Assembly (NCBI RefSeq): GCF_029910095.1
Contig: NZ_CP094526.1
Location: 3,534,001-3,598,000 of the forward strand
Origin: Bradyrhizobium sp. ISRA464
Lineage (GTDB): Bacteria > Pseudomonadota > Alphaproteobacteria > Rhizobiales > Xanthobacteraceae
Direction: 5' to 3'
DNA length: 64,000 nucleotides
Part shown: piece after piece, positions 1 to 8,573 of the stretch
Position numbering within the stretch: position 1 is the first letter of the stretch
How the letters are laid out: every line of letters begins with the position of its first letter
Made by a program: the position numbers and the translations under genes
The notes under the pieces: model-generated
The model's input: the letters and a program-made list of their open reading frames with translations, nothing else
What the model was told of the DNA's origin: nothing
The model's database searches: none

Positions 1-1
1 C

Positions 2-757
2 GAGAAGCTTGCCGCGCTCGGGCGGCTGGTGGCCGGCGTCGCGCATGAGGTCAACAACCCCGTCGGCATCAGCCTGACGGTGGCGTCCGCGCTCGAGCGC
101 AAGACAGCGAATTTCGCAGGCCAGGTCGAGCGTGGCGATCTGCGCCGCTCCAGCCTCAACGAGTTCCTGGGAACGGCCCGTGATGCGTCGTCGCAGCTCG
201 TCGCCAATCTCAATCGCGCCGCGGAGCTGATCCAGTCGTTCAAGCAGGTCGCGGCCGATCGCAACTATTCGGACCAGCGAACGTTCGATCTCGGCGATCT
301 CACCGAGCAGGTGGTGATGAGCCTGCGGCCCGGCCTGCGCAAGCACAATCTGACGCTCAACGTCGATTGCGAGCCGAGCCTGATCATGAACTCCTATCCC
401 GGACCGTACGGCCAGGTGCTGACCAATCTGTTTCTCAACTCGGTCGCGCATGCGTTTCCGGACGGCAGGGCCGGAGACGTCGATATCCAGGTGCGCGCAT
501 TGGGCAAGGACCATGTCGAGGTGATCTTCGCCGACAATGGCTGCGGCATGAGCCTCGACGTGCGCCGCCGCGCCTTCGACCCGTTCTTCACCACCCGGCG
601 CGATCAGGGCGGCACCGGGCTTGGCCTGCACATCGTCTACAGCATCGTCACCACGCGCCTTGGCGGACGGCTCCACCTTGATTCAGAACCGGGCCAGGGC
701 ACGCGCATCCAGATCGTCCTGCCCCGCGTCGCGCCGCTGGAGCTGGCGGCGGAGTAG
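2..757 (+). CDS. Sensor histidine kinase, C-terminal part (5' end outside window)
   Basis: This is the transmitter part of a membrane or soluble sensor kinase that autophosphorylates a histidine and passes the phosphate to a response regulator. The reading frame is open from the first bases, so the gene starts upstream. The H-box (GVAHEVNNPVG) lies right at the left edge. It is followed by a helical dimerisation segment, the N-box (NLFLNSVAHAF), a G1 box (DNGCGM), the F-box (FDPFFTT) and the G2 box (GGTGLGL). This order is that of HisKA plus HATPase_c. The sensory domain and the cognate regulator are not visible. No response regulator follows; the next gene is an unrelated secreted enzyme. 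Confidence 0.93.
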   Translation, partial: EKLAALGRLVAGVAHEVNNPVGISLTVASALERKTANFAGQVERGDLRRSSLNEFLGTARDASSQLVANLNRAAELIQSFKQVAADRNYSDQRTFDLGDLTEQVVMSLRPGLRKHNLTLNVDCEPSLIMNSYPGPYGQVLTNLFLNSVAHAFPDGRAGDVDIQVRALGKDHVEVIFADNGCGMSLDVRRRAFDPFFTTRRDQGGTGLGLHIVYSIVTTRLGGRLHLDSEPGQGTRIQIVLPRVAPLELAAE

Positions 758-800
758 GCTACCTCGCCGATATTTGCCGCGGCCGTTTGCTCTAACCGCG

Positions 801-870
801 TCATCCTGAGGCGCGCGCACGCCGCGCTCCTCCAGCGACAACGGCAAAGCCGTTGCCCGGGGGTGACGGG
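801..870. repeat. Intergenic palindromic repeat with hairpin
   Basis: The stretch begins TCATCCTGAG and ends GGGTGACGGG. It contains a perfect 7-bp hairpin at 839-855 (CAACGGC, loop AAA, GCCGTTG). Similar elements starting with GTCAT and ending in a TGACGG-like motif recur in this window (2187-2276, 3362-3466), which suggests a dispersed REP-like family. It follows the kinase gene and may also help end its transcript, although no T-run follows the hairpin. Confidence 0.5.
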
Positions 871-924
871 TTAAAGTTCTGTAGGGCGGTGACAGACCAA
901 CGGGAAGGAGCCGCTATCGCGCAA

Positions 925-954
925 GATCGATATTCGATCAGTATCGATCGATAC
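925..954. promoter_or_regulatory. Paired palindromes upstream of the SMP-30 gene (candidate operators)
   Basis: Two dyads lie side by side: GATCGA-TAT-TCGATC at 925-939 and the perfect 14-bp palindrome GTATCGATCGATAC at 941-954. They sit about 90 bp before the SMP-30 start codon, where a repressor or activator site would be expected. No regulator gene is adjacent, so the cognate protein is unknown. Function is inferred from symmetry and position only. Confidence 0.4.
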
Positions 955-1045
955 CGGAAGGGAATTGGACCATTCCGAGCGACGCCCGTACCGCTCCCTC
1001 AATCGACCTTCGGTCAGTGGGCGATAGCAGCAGGGGAGGAACGAC

Positions 1046-2131
1046 ATGATCTCGCGTCGCAACCTGATCGCCGGCATCGGCGCCGGCGTGGCAAGCGCGG
1101 TGGCTGGCCCTGCGATGGCGCAGTCGTTCCCGTTCAAGCCCAATCAGCGCTATCCGGATCCGGCCGTCGAGATCCTCGATCCGAGCTTTGCGAAATACCG
1201 GCTCTACAGCAGCACGCTGGAGCAGGTCGCCACCGGCATGCGCTGGGCGGAGGGGCCCGTCTATTTCCCCGAAGGCGGCTATCTCCTGTTCAGCGACATC
1301 CCCAACAACCGCATCATGAAATACAGCGAGAAGGACGGCAGCCTCAGCATCTTCCGCAGTCCGGCCAATTTTGCCAACGGCAACACCCGCGACCGTCAGG
1401 GGCGGCTCGTCACCTGCGAGCATTCCGTCACACGGCGGGTCACGCGCACCGAGAAGAACGGCAAGATCACCGTGCTCGCCGACAGTTTCGAGGGCAAGCG
1501 CCTCAACGCGCCCAACGACATCGTGGTGAAGTCGGACGATACGATCTGGTTCACCGATCCGGTGTTCGGCATTGCTGGCGAGTGGGAGGGCTTCAAGGCC
1601 AAGCCCGAACAGGCCAACACCAACGTGTTCCGCATCGGCACCGACGGCAAGCTGACGGCCGTCATCACCGATCTCGTCAATCCCAACGGGCTTGCGTTCT
1701 CGCCGGACGAGAAGAAGCTCTACGTCGTCGAATGGAAGCGCACGCCGAACCGCAGCATCTGGAGCTACGACGTCAATCCGGATGGCACGGTCGGCACCAG
1801 GACGAAGCTGATCGACGCCGCCGATCAGGGCTCACTGGATGGCTTCCGCGTCGATCGCGACGCCAATCTCTGGTGCGGTTGGGGAAGCAACGGAGCGCTG
1901 CAGTCCGAACCGACCGAGGTCAACGGCCGCAAGGTCTATCAGCTCAGGGGAAAGCCAGAGGATCTCGACGGCGTGATGGTGTTCAGCCCCCAGGGCAAAC
2001 CGCTCGCCTTCATTCGCCTGCCTGAGCGTTGCGAGAACCTGACGTTCGGCGGCCCCAAGAACAACCGCCTCTATATGGCGGCCTGTCACTCGATCTACGC
2101 CCTCTACGTCGAGGCGCACGGAGCGACCTGA
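1046..2131 (+). CDS. Tat-exported SMP-30/gluconolactonase/LRE-family hydrolase
   Basis: This 361-residue protein is predicted to be a periplasmic six-bladed beta-propeller lactonase of the SMP-30/gluconolactonase family, which hydrolyses sugar lactones or related esters with a divalent metal. The N-terminus has a twin-arginine signal (SRRNLIAG, hydrophobic stretch, then AMAQS), so it would be exported folded. The family's metal ligands appear in order: Glu in WAEGPVY, Asn in LNAPND and Asp in SLDGFRVD. A strong ribosome binding site (AGGGGAGGAA) supports the ATG used. It stands alone between repeats, so its pathway cannot be read from neighbours. The substrate is unknown. Confidence 0.9.
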   Translation: MISRRNLIAGIGAGVASAVAGPAMAQSFPFKPNQRYPDPAVEILDPSFAKYRLYSSTLEQVATGMRWAEGPVYFPEGGYLLFSDIPNNRIMKYSEKDGSLSIFRSPANFANGNTRDRQGRLVTCEHSVTRRVTRTEKNGKITVLADSFEGKRLNAPNDIVVKSDDTIWFTDPVFGIAGEWEGFKAKPEQANTNVFRIGTDGKLTAVITDLVNPNGLAFSPDEKKLYVVEWKRTPNRSIWSYDVNPDGTVGTRTKLIDAADQGSLDGFRVDRDANLWCGWGSNGALQSEPTEVNGRKVYQLRGKPEDLDGVMVFSPQGKPLAFIRLPERCENLTFGGPKNNRLYMAACHSIYALYVEAHGAT

Positions 2132-2186
2132 GACACGGCGGGGGCCGTGCACTCGCGCTGCGGGCTGTGCGTGCCGCTCTACTCAC

Positions 2187-2276
2187 GTCATGCCGAGCGA
2201 AGCGAAGCAATCCATTGCGCAGTAGGCGCAGCAAACTCCGTCATGGATTGCTTCGTATTGCTCCTCTCAATGACGG
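2187..2276. repeat. Intergenic palindromic repeat (REP-like)
   Basis: This element starts GTCATGCCGAG and ends CTCAATGACGG, so its outer ends form an imperfect inverted repeat. Inner segments (GAAGCAATCCAT and ATGGATTGCTTC) also pair, giving a long hairpin. It fills most of the gap between two convergent genes and could act as a bidirectional transcription stop. Elements of this type are common in Bradyrhizobium intergenic DNA. Confidence 0.6.
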
Positions 2277-2302
2277 GGATGGTGCCTTGCGCGGCGATGC
2301 GC

Positions 2303-2653
2303 CTAGTTGATATCCGTTAGCTTGTGCAGCGTCGCGCTGAAGATCAAGCTCGCCTTGCCGACCAGTGCGGTCCCGTTCATGGTCGCGCGCGTATCCGTGA
2401 AGGTGCCGGAAACGCCGATGCCGACCGGGGCAGGGCCTCCGAACAGCGGGTTGTCGGTGTCACGCGGCGTGGTGTGGCGCTGCACCAGGACCTCGCCCTT
2501 GAACACGTCGTCCCTCACCGTGTAGGTGCCGGTGTAATAGAGATAGGCGTCGCCGCCGAAAATCTGGCCGTCGCGGAAAAGGATCACACCGCTGCCCTTG
2601 CCGACGCGCCCGTCGAGCAGGGTGACGTGGATAGAATACAGCCCGTTCTTCAT
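2303..2653 (-). CDS. GrlR-like small regulatory-domain protein
   Basis: This 116-residue protein resembles the GrlR fold, a small beta-barrel first known from the negative regulator of a type III secretion island. The recognisable part is the opening (MKNGLYSIHV), the turn GKGSGVILFRDGQIFGGD, the aromatic YLYYTGTY segment and the following VLVQRHT strand. I chose the ATG at 2653 because homology begins there; an upstream start at 2728 would add 25 unrelated residues. No type III secretion genes are visible in the window, so the regulatory role of classical GrlR should not be assumed. It probably belongs to the wider group of orphan rhizobial GrlR-like proteins. Confidence 0.65.
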   Translation of the reverse strand: MKNGLYSIHVTLLDGRVGKGSGVILFRDGQIFGGDAYLYYTGTYTVRDDVFKGEVLVQRHTTPRDTDNPLFGGPAPVGIGVSGTFTDTRATMNGTALVGKASLIFSATLHKLTDIN

Positions 2654-2890
2654 GACGTCCCGCTTGGCCGGCCGCCGCGCCCACGGAAGCCGGTTGTTTT
2701 TTATGCCAAAGCGCGCAACCTCGCGCAACGCGGCAGGTTAATTCAGGGGTGGCCTGAGTTGGCGTGAACCCTCGGTTCCTGCCAGTCGGTGTGACAGCGC
2801 CATGACAGCGGACCGTGCGCGCGATCGGACTGGCCCGCGAAATGCATAGCTCTGGTAGCACTGGCAGGTAAGTGCTGGAGCAAGAAACAC

Positions 2891-3331
2891 ATGACAGACT
2901 GGATTGAAGCTGGCGGCCCTTTGGCGCGCCCAGGCAATGTCCAAGGAACTTCGGCCCGTCATCGCGCGGGCCGTGTCGCGACGTTACGGTGCCTTGGCCT
3001 TGTGACGCTCCTGTCGGTAGCCACTGCGCATGTCGCGCAGGCGCGCGATCCCGATGGCCGCTACGCCAATTCGCCGCTCAAGCAATGGTTTGATGGCTTG
3101 CGCAGCGGGAAGGGCCCGTGCTGTTCGGATGCCGATGGCACCGCCATCAGCGACGTCGATTGGGAATCCAAGGATGGACATTACCGCGTTCGTCTCGATG
3201 GCCAATGGATCGACGTGCCGGATGAAGCCGTGATCACCGAGCCCAACCGCGCCGGCCGCGCCATGGTCTGGCCGATCCGCAGTTACATGGGTATCACGAT
3301 CCGCTGCTTCATGCCCGGCAGCATGACGTAG
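2891..3331 (+). CDS. Conserved hypothetical secreted protein
   Basis: I do not recognise a named family. The 146-residue product has a hydrophobic segment (about residues 36-52) ending in VAQARD, which looks like a signal peptide with a late start. The mature part is about 95 residues, with a Cys pair in GPCCSDADG and a third Cys near the end (IRCFMPGS). Short charged strands such as HYRVRLDGQW lie between. If the annotated start is too early, translation may begin further in. The pattern suggests a small periplasmic, possibly disulfide-bonded protein. It is followed by a palindromic repeat and a convergent VOC gene. Confidence 0.7.
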   Translation: MTDWIEAGGPLARPGNVQGTSARHRAGRVATLRCLGLVTLLSVATAHVAQARDPDGRYANSPLKQWFDGLRSGKGPCCSDADGTAISDVDWESKDGHYRVRLDGQWIDVPDEAVITEPNRAGRAMVWPIRSYMGITIRCFMPGSMT

Positions 3332-3361
3332 CGGAACGAAGTCACACCCGATCTCGATCCG

Positions 3362-3466
3362 CGTCATCCTGCAGGTGCGAGCGCAGCGCGCCTCGAAGGA
3401 TGGACGCGGCCCGGCTGGTGGCCGTCGACGCTTCGAGACGCGCTTCGCGCTCCTTCAGGGTGACGG
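3362..3466. repeat. Intergenic palindromic repeat (REP-like)
   Basis: The element begins GTCATCCTGCAGG and ends CCTTCAGGGTGACGG, giving paired outer ends. Internal arms (CGCCTCGAAGG and CTTCGAGACGCG) are also partly complementary. It sits between two convergent genes, where such elements can act as transcription stops. It belongs to the same loose family as the elements at 801-870 and 2187-2276. Confidence 0.55.
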
Positions 3467-3509
3467 GGGTAGGAAAGGTCGCCCCGGTTTTGCGAGCGCG
3501 GCGGTCGGC

Positions 3510-3893
3510 TCACACGTATTTCTTGTCGCGCTCGAGCAGCTCGATCGAGATGCCCTGCGGGCCGCGGATGAAGCAGATGCGCACGCCGGGACGGATCGTG
3601 GTCGGCTCCTTCGTGAATTCGACGCCCTTGGCCTTGATCTCGGCGGCGACTGCGTCGATGTCCTTCACCGTCAAGCCGAAATGATCGAGTCCCTGATACG
3701 GCGTCACCGGCGGAGCGTTGACGCCGTCTCCCGGAGCCACCTCCGCGATGAATACCTTGGCGCCGCCGAGCTGGACGTCGATACGGCCCGGTCCGCGGAT
3801 AATCTCGCCGCCGAGGATGTCGCGAAGCCAAATGGCGGTCGCCTCGGGATCCGGGCTGCGCAGGTGGATGTGGTCCCAGGTCACGGTCGGCAT
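3510..3893 (-). CDS. VOC-family (glyoxalase/dioxygenase fold) protein
   Basis: This 127-residue protein has the paired beta-alpha-beta-beta-beta modules of the vicinal oxygen chelate superfamily. The expected metal ligands are visible: His in TWDHIHLRS near the N-terminus, His in GLDHFGLTV in the middle and Glu in GISIELLERD near the C-terminus. This arrangement fits glyoxalase-I-like or lyase members rather than antibiotic-binding ones that lack metal. I set the start at 3893, where AAGGAG lies about 9 bases upstream and homology begins; a longer frame exists but is not convincing. The substrate is unknown. The gene is not in an obvious operon. Confidence 0.85.
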   Translation of the reverse strand: MPTVTWDHIHLRSPDPEATAIWLRDILGGEIIRGPGRIDVQLGGAKVFIAEVAPGDGVNAPPVTPYQGLDHFGLTVKDIDAVAAEIKAKGVEFTKEPTTIRPGVRICFIRGPQGISIELLERDKKYV

Positions 3894-4137
3894 TGCGATC
3901 TCCTTGCTTGTTCTTGCGCCGCTTGTGCTGCGGGCGTTGTTTCTGAGGCGGCGCAAATCTAGCGACCGGCCGAAGGCAATTCCATCCCGGCGCGATGCCT
4001 GCCGCAATATCGCCGTCCCGGAATGAAACCATTTCGGATATCGGCGATTGTCTCGGCAGTGGCGCCCTTCCGCGGCAGCCTCTGAGGCTGTGCGGGAGGG
4101 CGCTGTCTGGCGTGGCCAGCGGGGTGAGGGCACGACG

Positions 4138-4788
4138 ATGCGGATCGGCCTGGCGTCGTTTCGGAATGCGGGCGCTGATCATTTCGGTACAACTGGTATT
4201 TGCGCAAGCCTGGCGCTTTCGGTGATTGTCGTTGCCGGGATCGCCGCATGGTTAATGCTCCCGGAGCCGAGCGACGCTGGAGACGACGAGGGGTCCTCGT
4301 CCTCCGCAATCGTGGTCACGACACAAAACGCACAGACCCCGGCGCAGACAAGCGAGGCGCAGTCAGCTCAGGCGGCTGCGATCCCTTCTCGATCGGTCGC
4401 GACCGCGCCACCGGGTGAGCCTGCGACGGTCGGGGTCGCCACGGCTCCGCAGACAACGCAAGAAGCCAAGCCGTCGGAGCCTGCAGCCCAAAAGTCACCC
4501 CTCGACGGGCTGCGGATCGCATCGCAGTCCTTCCGCCGTGGCGGGCTTGGCTCGAAGGCGCTCGTCACCCTGACGCTGCGCAATGCCAACGATTTCGCGG
4601 TGAAGGATGTCGAGATCGCCTGCGCCTTCATCCGCCGTGACGGCAGCCCCCTGACCGAGCGCACGCGCGTCATTCCCGGCACCATCGCCATGAGGAGCCG
4701 GAAGACCTATTCCCACATGTTGATCGGGTTCATAAATATTAATGCAAGCAAGGCGAAGTGTTCGGTCGTAACCGCGAGCCGCCTCTAG
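4138..4788 (+). CDS. Hypothetical membrane-anchored protein with Ala/Pro-rich linker
   Basis: The 216-residue product is not recognised by name. It has one N-terminal hydrophobic segment (about residues 20-40, SLALSVIVVAGIAAWLM). A low-complexity region rich in Ala, Pro, Thr, Gln and Ser follows, and then a compact C-terminal domain of about 80 residues. That domain (LVTLTLRNAND, VKDVEIACAF, RTRVIPGTIAMRS) looks like an immunoglobulin-like beta-sandwich of the kind found in periplasmic carbohydrate- or protein-contacting modules. The topology would place this domain in the periplasm. I chose the ATG at 4138 because the hydrophobic segment then sits in the usual signal-anchor position. Confidence 0.7.
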   Translation: MRIGLASFRNAGADHFGTTGICASLALSVIVVAGIAAWLMLPEPSDAGDDEGSSSSAIVVTTQNAQTPAQTSEAQSAQAAAIPSRSVATAPPGEPATVGVATAPQTTQEAKPSEPAAQKSPLDGLRIASQSFRRGGLGSKALVTLTLRNANDFAVKDVEIACAFIRRDGSPLTERTRVIPGTIAMRSRKTYSHMLIGFININASKAKCSVVTASRL

Positions 4789-4998
4789 ATCCTCATGCCG
4801 AAAAAGTGACCGCCCCGGGTGAACCATCAGGGGCAGTAAGGAACTAACTATTAGCTTGCCCGTTTGGACCATGACCCGGCAGCGCGACGGCGGTTTTCCG
4901 AGTGATCATGCGCAAACGATGAGTTCGGTGCGCGATGACAGATGTCGTCGTGGCAAGGCGAGTTGAACCGCGCGCGTTGCGCGGGGGGAGCTATCAAG

Positions 4999-5523
4999 AT
5001 GCCAGTGGCGCGTTACTTCCTGTTTGTCGGCGGAGTTCTGCTCGCGCTGCTATTCGTCGTCAACGCGCTCGTGCCGCAGGATGACATTGCCGCAAGCAAC
5101 GGCTTGTCGTCGCCGGGCTTCGACAAGAGCATGGTCCGCATCAGGTCGACCCAGAAATTGCCGGAGCGGGTGGTGTATGACACCAACCTGCCCACCATCG
5201 TTCCGCCGCAGGTGAATGCGGTTGCCGCAGCCACTCCGCGCGCGATTCCAGGGTCGGCCGGTTCGCGCGTTCGTGATTCCTTTGCCCAGTTCGTGCCCGC
5301 GCAAGCCAAGAACGATGCCAAGGGCCAACCGGCGGCGGAGGCCAAGCCGCTGGAGCAGCACGCGCAGGCCCAGCCGCACGCGCCGAAGAAGCGCCGGATC
5401 GCCAGGGCCCGCGCGCCGAGCCAGTTCCAGCAGGCCCGAATGGCCCAGCCGGGCATGTTCCAGCCGTTCCGGATGGCCCAGCAGCAGCCGCGCGGTTTCT
5501 TTGGCGGCTTCGGCACCTGGTAG
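4999..5523 (+). CDS. Hypothetical membrane-anchored protein, Gln/Ala-rich tail
   Basis: This 174-residue protein starts at an ATG preceded by a strong GGGGGGAG ribosome binding site. An N-terminal transmembrane segment (FLFVGGVLLALLFVVNALV) is followed by a periplasmic region with no clear fold, a basic stretch (PKKRRIARARA) and a Gln/Met/Phe-rich end (repeated MAQ and QPFRMAQQQ). Such short anchored proteins with basic and Gln-rich tails are frequent in Bradyrhizobium, but their function is not established. It has its own ribosome binding site and lies 210 bp after another anchored protein, so co-transcription is possible but not shown. Confidence 0.7.
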   Translation: MPVARYFLFVGGVLLALLFVVNALVPQDDIAASNGLSSPGFDKSMVRIRSTQKLPERVVYDTNLPTIVPPQVNAVAAATPRAIPGSAGSRVRDSFAQFVPAQAKNDAKGQPAAEAKPLEQHAQAQPHAPKKRRIARARAPSQFQQARMAQPGMFQPFRMAQQQPRGFFGGFGTW

Positions 5524-5630
5524 CGCGCCGACCGGCATAGCCGGAACCTGAGCCGCGCCGCCGGTCGACGGCCGCTCATCAAGCTCCCAATCGCACTCCG
5601 CCCGCCCGCCGCCTGCGGCGGCGAATGGAA

Positions 5631-6035
5631 TTAGCGCGGCAGGCGTGGAATCTTGTCGGCGAAGCCGTTGTAGCAGGCCAGACGTTCGTCCTCTTCCTTC
5701 AAGAAGCGGCACTCGTTGACGCCCTTGGCGGGAGCAGCTTTCGGCTTCGGCTGCGGCTTGAAGATCTCATCATAGCAGTTCAGCCGGTCCTTGGTGCCGT
5801 CGTCGATGTCCTGGCAGGCCTGCAGCTTCACCGCGACCGATTGCGGCTTGCCGGGAGCGGCCTTCTCGCCCTTCTTGGCGGCGTGCTTCTTGCCGATCTG
5901 GACCAGCGGCTTGTCGCCGACCATCGGCGGCTGCGAGGCGGCTGGCTTGGCCTCATCGGCCGGCGGCGCGGTGGTACCCTGGGCGAGCGCGGCAGCCGGG
6001 TACAGGAGCGCCAGCGCGAGGATGATATGTCTCAT
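5631..6035 (-). CDS. Hypothetical secreted lysine-rich protein
   Basis: The 134-residue product begins with a clean signal peptide (MRHIILALALLYPAAALAQG). The mature protein is Lys/Pro/Ala-rich with two short conserved-looking cysteine motifs, DRLNCYDEIF and ERLACYNGF, each preceded by another cysteine (LQACQDI, ECRFLKE). The repeated C-x(n)-D/E-RLxCY pattern occurs in small periplasmic proteins of Rhizobiales and may mark paired helical hairpins joined by disulfides. The gene is convergent with the preceding anchored protein and divergent from folD. Confidence 0.75.
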   Translation of the reverse strand: MRHIILALALLYPAAALAQGTTAPPADEAKPAASQPPMVGDKPLVQIGKKHAAKKGEKAAPGKPQSVAVKLQACQDIDDGTKDRLNCYDEIFKPQPKPKAAPAKGVNECRFLKEEDERLACYNGFADKIPRLPR

Positions 6036-6386
6036 GTTGAAAATGTCCGAAATGGCGTGGTGACCAGAGGAAGGCGCCCGGGATCGGAAAAGCCGGGTGT
6101 GCCGTGACTATCGCAAGTTCCGCCCAAATCCTACCCCCGACTTGAGCTCCCGCTATGGCTTCCACCGGGAAGAGGGGCCGGGCTGGCTGCGCCCCTCTGC
6201 GCGCGAGCCGGGCGGGGCCGCCTTCGGCGTGGCGCCGCGGTCTGCGAAGGCTTGCCGCCATTGCCTTCTCCGGAGCAGCCGACTATAAGCCGGCGATCTG
6301 CGCGACTGGCGCTTGGATGGATGACCATCGGGGAGCGCAGAGGCTGAACGCCGCGCGCCTGGGCACCGCTTCGAAACGGAGGTGCC

Positions 6387-7250
6387 ATGACGGCGAACAT
6401 TCTCGATGGGCACGCGCATGCCCGGATTGTCATCGACAGCATTGCAGGCGAACTTGAGCGGCTGCCCCGCGTGCCGGGGCTCGCCGTGGTCCTGGTCGGC
6501 GACGACCCGGCCAGCCATATCTACGTCCAAAGCAAGATCAGGATGGCCGAGCGGCTTGGCTTGCGCGGCGAGGTCGAATTCCTGCCGCACGACGCCGGCG
6601 AGGCCGATCTGCTCGCCCGGATCGAAACCCTCAACGCGCGCGACGATATCGACGGTATCCTTGTCCAACTGCCGCTGCCGTCGCATATCGACACCTTGCG
6701 CGTCGTGGCCGCGGTCGATCCCTCCAAGGATGTCGACGGCCTGCACGCCCTGAATGCGGGCCGTCTGTTCCACGGTGACGATGCGCTGGTGCCGTGCACG
6801 CCGCTCGGCTGCCTGCGCCTGATCAAGTCGATCCAACGCGATCTCACCGGCTGCCATGCCGTGGTGATCGGAAGCTCCAACATCGTCGGCAAGCCGATGG
6901 CCGCGCTGCTGCTGCAGGAGCACGCGACTGTGACGCAGACGCATATCCACACCCGCGGGATCAGCAACATCTGCCGCCAGGCCGACGTCCTGGTGAGCGC
7001 GGTGGGGAAGGCGGGGCTGGTCCGAGGCGACTGGATCAAGCCGCAAGCCATCGTGATCGATGTCGGCACCACCCGCGTGGAAAAGCCGGAGGGCGGCTAT
7101 GAGGTGCGCGGCGACGTGACCTTCGATGAAGCGGTGCAGGTCGCCGGCGCGATCACGCCGGTGCCGCGCGGCGTCGGACCGATGACGATCGCCTGCCTGA
7201 TGGAGAATACCGTCAAGGCCGCGAAGGCGAGGGCGGTGCGGTTGCAATAG
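6387..7250 (+). CDS. folD: Bifunctional methylenetetrahydrofolate dehydrogenase/methenyltetrahydrofolate cyclohydrolase
   Basis: FolD interconverts 5,10-methylene-, 5,10-methenyl- and 10-formyl-tetrahydrofolate in the cytoplasm with NADP, feeding purine and formyl-methionine synthesis. The 287-residue length is typical. Key family features are present: catalytic Lys50 in YVQSK, the ILVQLPLP motif, Asp115 in SKDVDGLH, the PCTPLG motif and the GSSNIVGKP nucleotide-binding loop, then GAITPVPRGVGPMT. A GGAGG ribosome binding site lies just before the ATG. The sequence is somewhat divergent (the residues after Lys50 are IRMAERLG rather than the usual KACEE type), so it could be a second folD copy. 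The cofactor preference cannot be read with certainty. Confidence 0.95.
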   Translation: MTANILDGHAHARIVIDSIAGELERLPRVPGLAVVLVGDDPASHIYVQSKIRMAERLGLRGEVEFLPHDAGEADLLARIETLNARDDIDGILVQLPLPSHIDTLRVVAAVDPSKDVDGLHALNAGRLFHGDDALVPCTPLGCLRLIKSIQRDLTGCHAVVIGSSNIVGKPMAALLLQEHATVTQTHIHTRGISNICRQADVLVSAVGKAGLVRGDWIKPQAIVIDVGTTRVEKPEGGYEVRGDVTFDEAVQVAGAITPVPRGVGPMTIACLMENTVKAAKARAVRLQ

Positions 7251-7395
7251 CGTTGGCGCCAGGTGGGACGTGCGATCCACTTCGCGCGTCTTTCGCGAGG
7301 TCGATCGGCGCGCGCGACAGCGATTCATGACCTGCCAGGTAATGGAAAGCCGTCGGCATTGGTCTATCGTCGCAGCCGAAACGAGGAGGCGCGCA

Positions 7396-7875
7396 ATGCT
7401 GTACGCGGAAGATCTCATCGAGGGCCAGACATTTCAGCTCGGCGCCTACACGATCGATGAGGCGGAGATACTGGACTTCGCCCGGAAGTATGACCCCGTG
7501 CCGATCCACGCCGACCCCGTCGCGGCCGCTGCCGGCCCGTTCGGCGGCCTGATCGCAAGCGGCTTCAACACCATCGCGATCTATCAACGTCTCGTCGTCG
7601 AGGCGATCTGGGCGAAAGTTGCCGGCATCGTCGGACGAAGCCTTGAGATTCGGTTGCCTCGTCCGGTTCGTCCGGGAACCACACTGACCGGCCAATCGCA
7701 GATCCAGAAGATCACCATCAGGCCGGAGCGGCGCGACGCCGTCGTGATCTTCAGGACGGAACTGGTCGACGACGAGCGTCGTTCTGTCCTCGTCCTGGTG
7801 CTTGATGCCCTCATTCATCTGCGACCGGCGGAGAAGGGGCCCGCGCAAGCAGAAGCGTCGCCATTGGCGACCTAG
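7396..7875 (+). CDS. MaoC-like (hot-dog fold) acyl-CoA hydratase/dehydratase
   Basis: This 159-residue cytoplasmic protein has the hydratase-2 motif of MaoC-like hot-dog enzymes: YDPVPIHADP (Asp and His) followed after a short helix by FGGLIASG. These enzymes hydrate enoyl-CoA esters or dehydrate the matching hydroxyacyl-CoA. The ATG at 7396 is supported by an upstream GAGGAGG. An in-frame start at 7270 would add 42 unrelated residues. It lies 145 bp after folD and is probably a separate unit. The acyl substrate is unknown. Confidence 0.9.
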   Translation: MLYAEDLIEGQTFQLGAYTIDEAEILDFARKYDPVPIHADPVAAAAGPFGGLIASGFNTIAIYQRLVVEAIWAKVAGIVGRSLEIRLPRPVRPGTTLTGQSQIQKITIRPERRDAVVIFRTELVDDERRSVLVLVLDALIHLRPAEKGPAQAEASPLAT

Positions 7876-8072
7876 CGCGCGTTGCCGTCACGCGACCTGC
7901 GGAAATTAACAGCGGCTTAGGTTTCGAGGAACCTGTGGTTAGACGTGGTCATTGCGTCGCGCGCGGGAACATTTCGATGCGGGATCGGTTCGTAACTCCG
8001 TGACCCCTGAGGAAGAGGGCAAAATGGGGAAAAACCAGCCAGCCCGAAGCCACGAAAAAAGAGGAGCAGCAC

Positions 8073-8366
8073 ATGAAGCTGAGTTCCGCACAAGTGAAAC
8101 AAACGATGACGCAACTCGACGCCCAGGTGCTCCCCGAGGATCACCCGGCCGTCGCGCAACTGAACAGCGTGTTCGGCGATCACACGTTCTTCGTCGACAG
8201 AAGTGGCCTCAAGGTTCTCGAACCTGCCGAAGCGCCCGATATGCAGGGGCAGACCGGTGAAGTCGTAAGCCTCGCCGAATGGAGCGATCCGGAGCTCACG
8301 AGTCTCCGGCCGCACGAGCCGGAGCCGACCGGCGTGCTGATCACTCTCGAGCCCAGCAAGCACTGA
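8073..8366 (+). CDS. Hypothetical small acidic protein
   Basis: The 97-residue product has no signal peptide or membrane segment and I do not recognise it. The N-terminal half (MKLSSAQVKQTMTQLDAQVL) looks helical. The middle contains FGDHTFFVDRSGLKVLEP, a strand-turn-strand pattern, and the end is acidic and Pro-rich. An AGAGGAG ribosome binding site (in AAAAGAGGAGCAGC) lies close upstream of the ATG. Small proteins of this kind are widespread and uncharacterised in Bradyrhizobium. It precedes another small gene on the same strand by about 200 bp. Confidence 0.7.
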   Translation: MKLSSAQVKQTMTQLDAQVLPEDHPAVAQLNSVFGDHTFFVDRSGLKVLEPAEAPDMQGQTGEVVSLAEWSDPELTSLRPHEPEPTGVLITLEPSKH

Positions 8367-8573
8367 GCGCTGCATCACATGGCGCCGCGATCGGTTGCTT
8401 GAGTGCGCCGTTCGCGGGCCGATGCTGCGGCCCGTCGTCAGGTCGACGCCCAGGTCTCCATTGCAGACAGTGCCGATCGTCACATCAAGAGGTGGCGAAA
8501 GTCACATGGCAAATCAGCTTCGCCTGCGTATGCATCGGTTGCAGATACGGCGTATCCAGGCGAAGAGGGGCAA

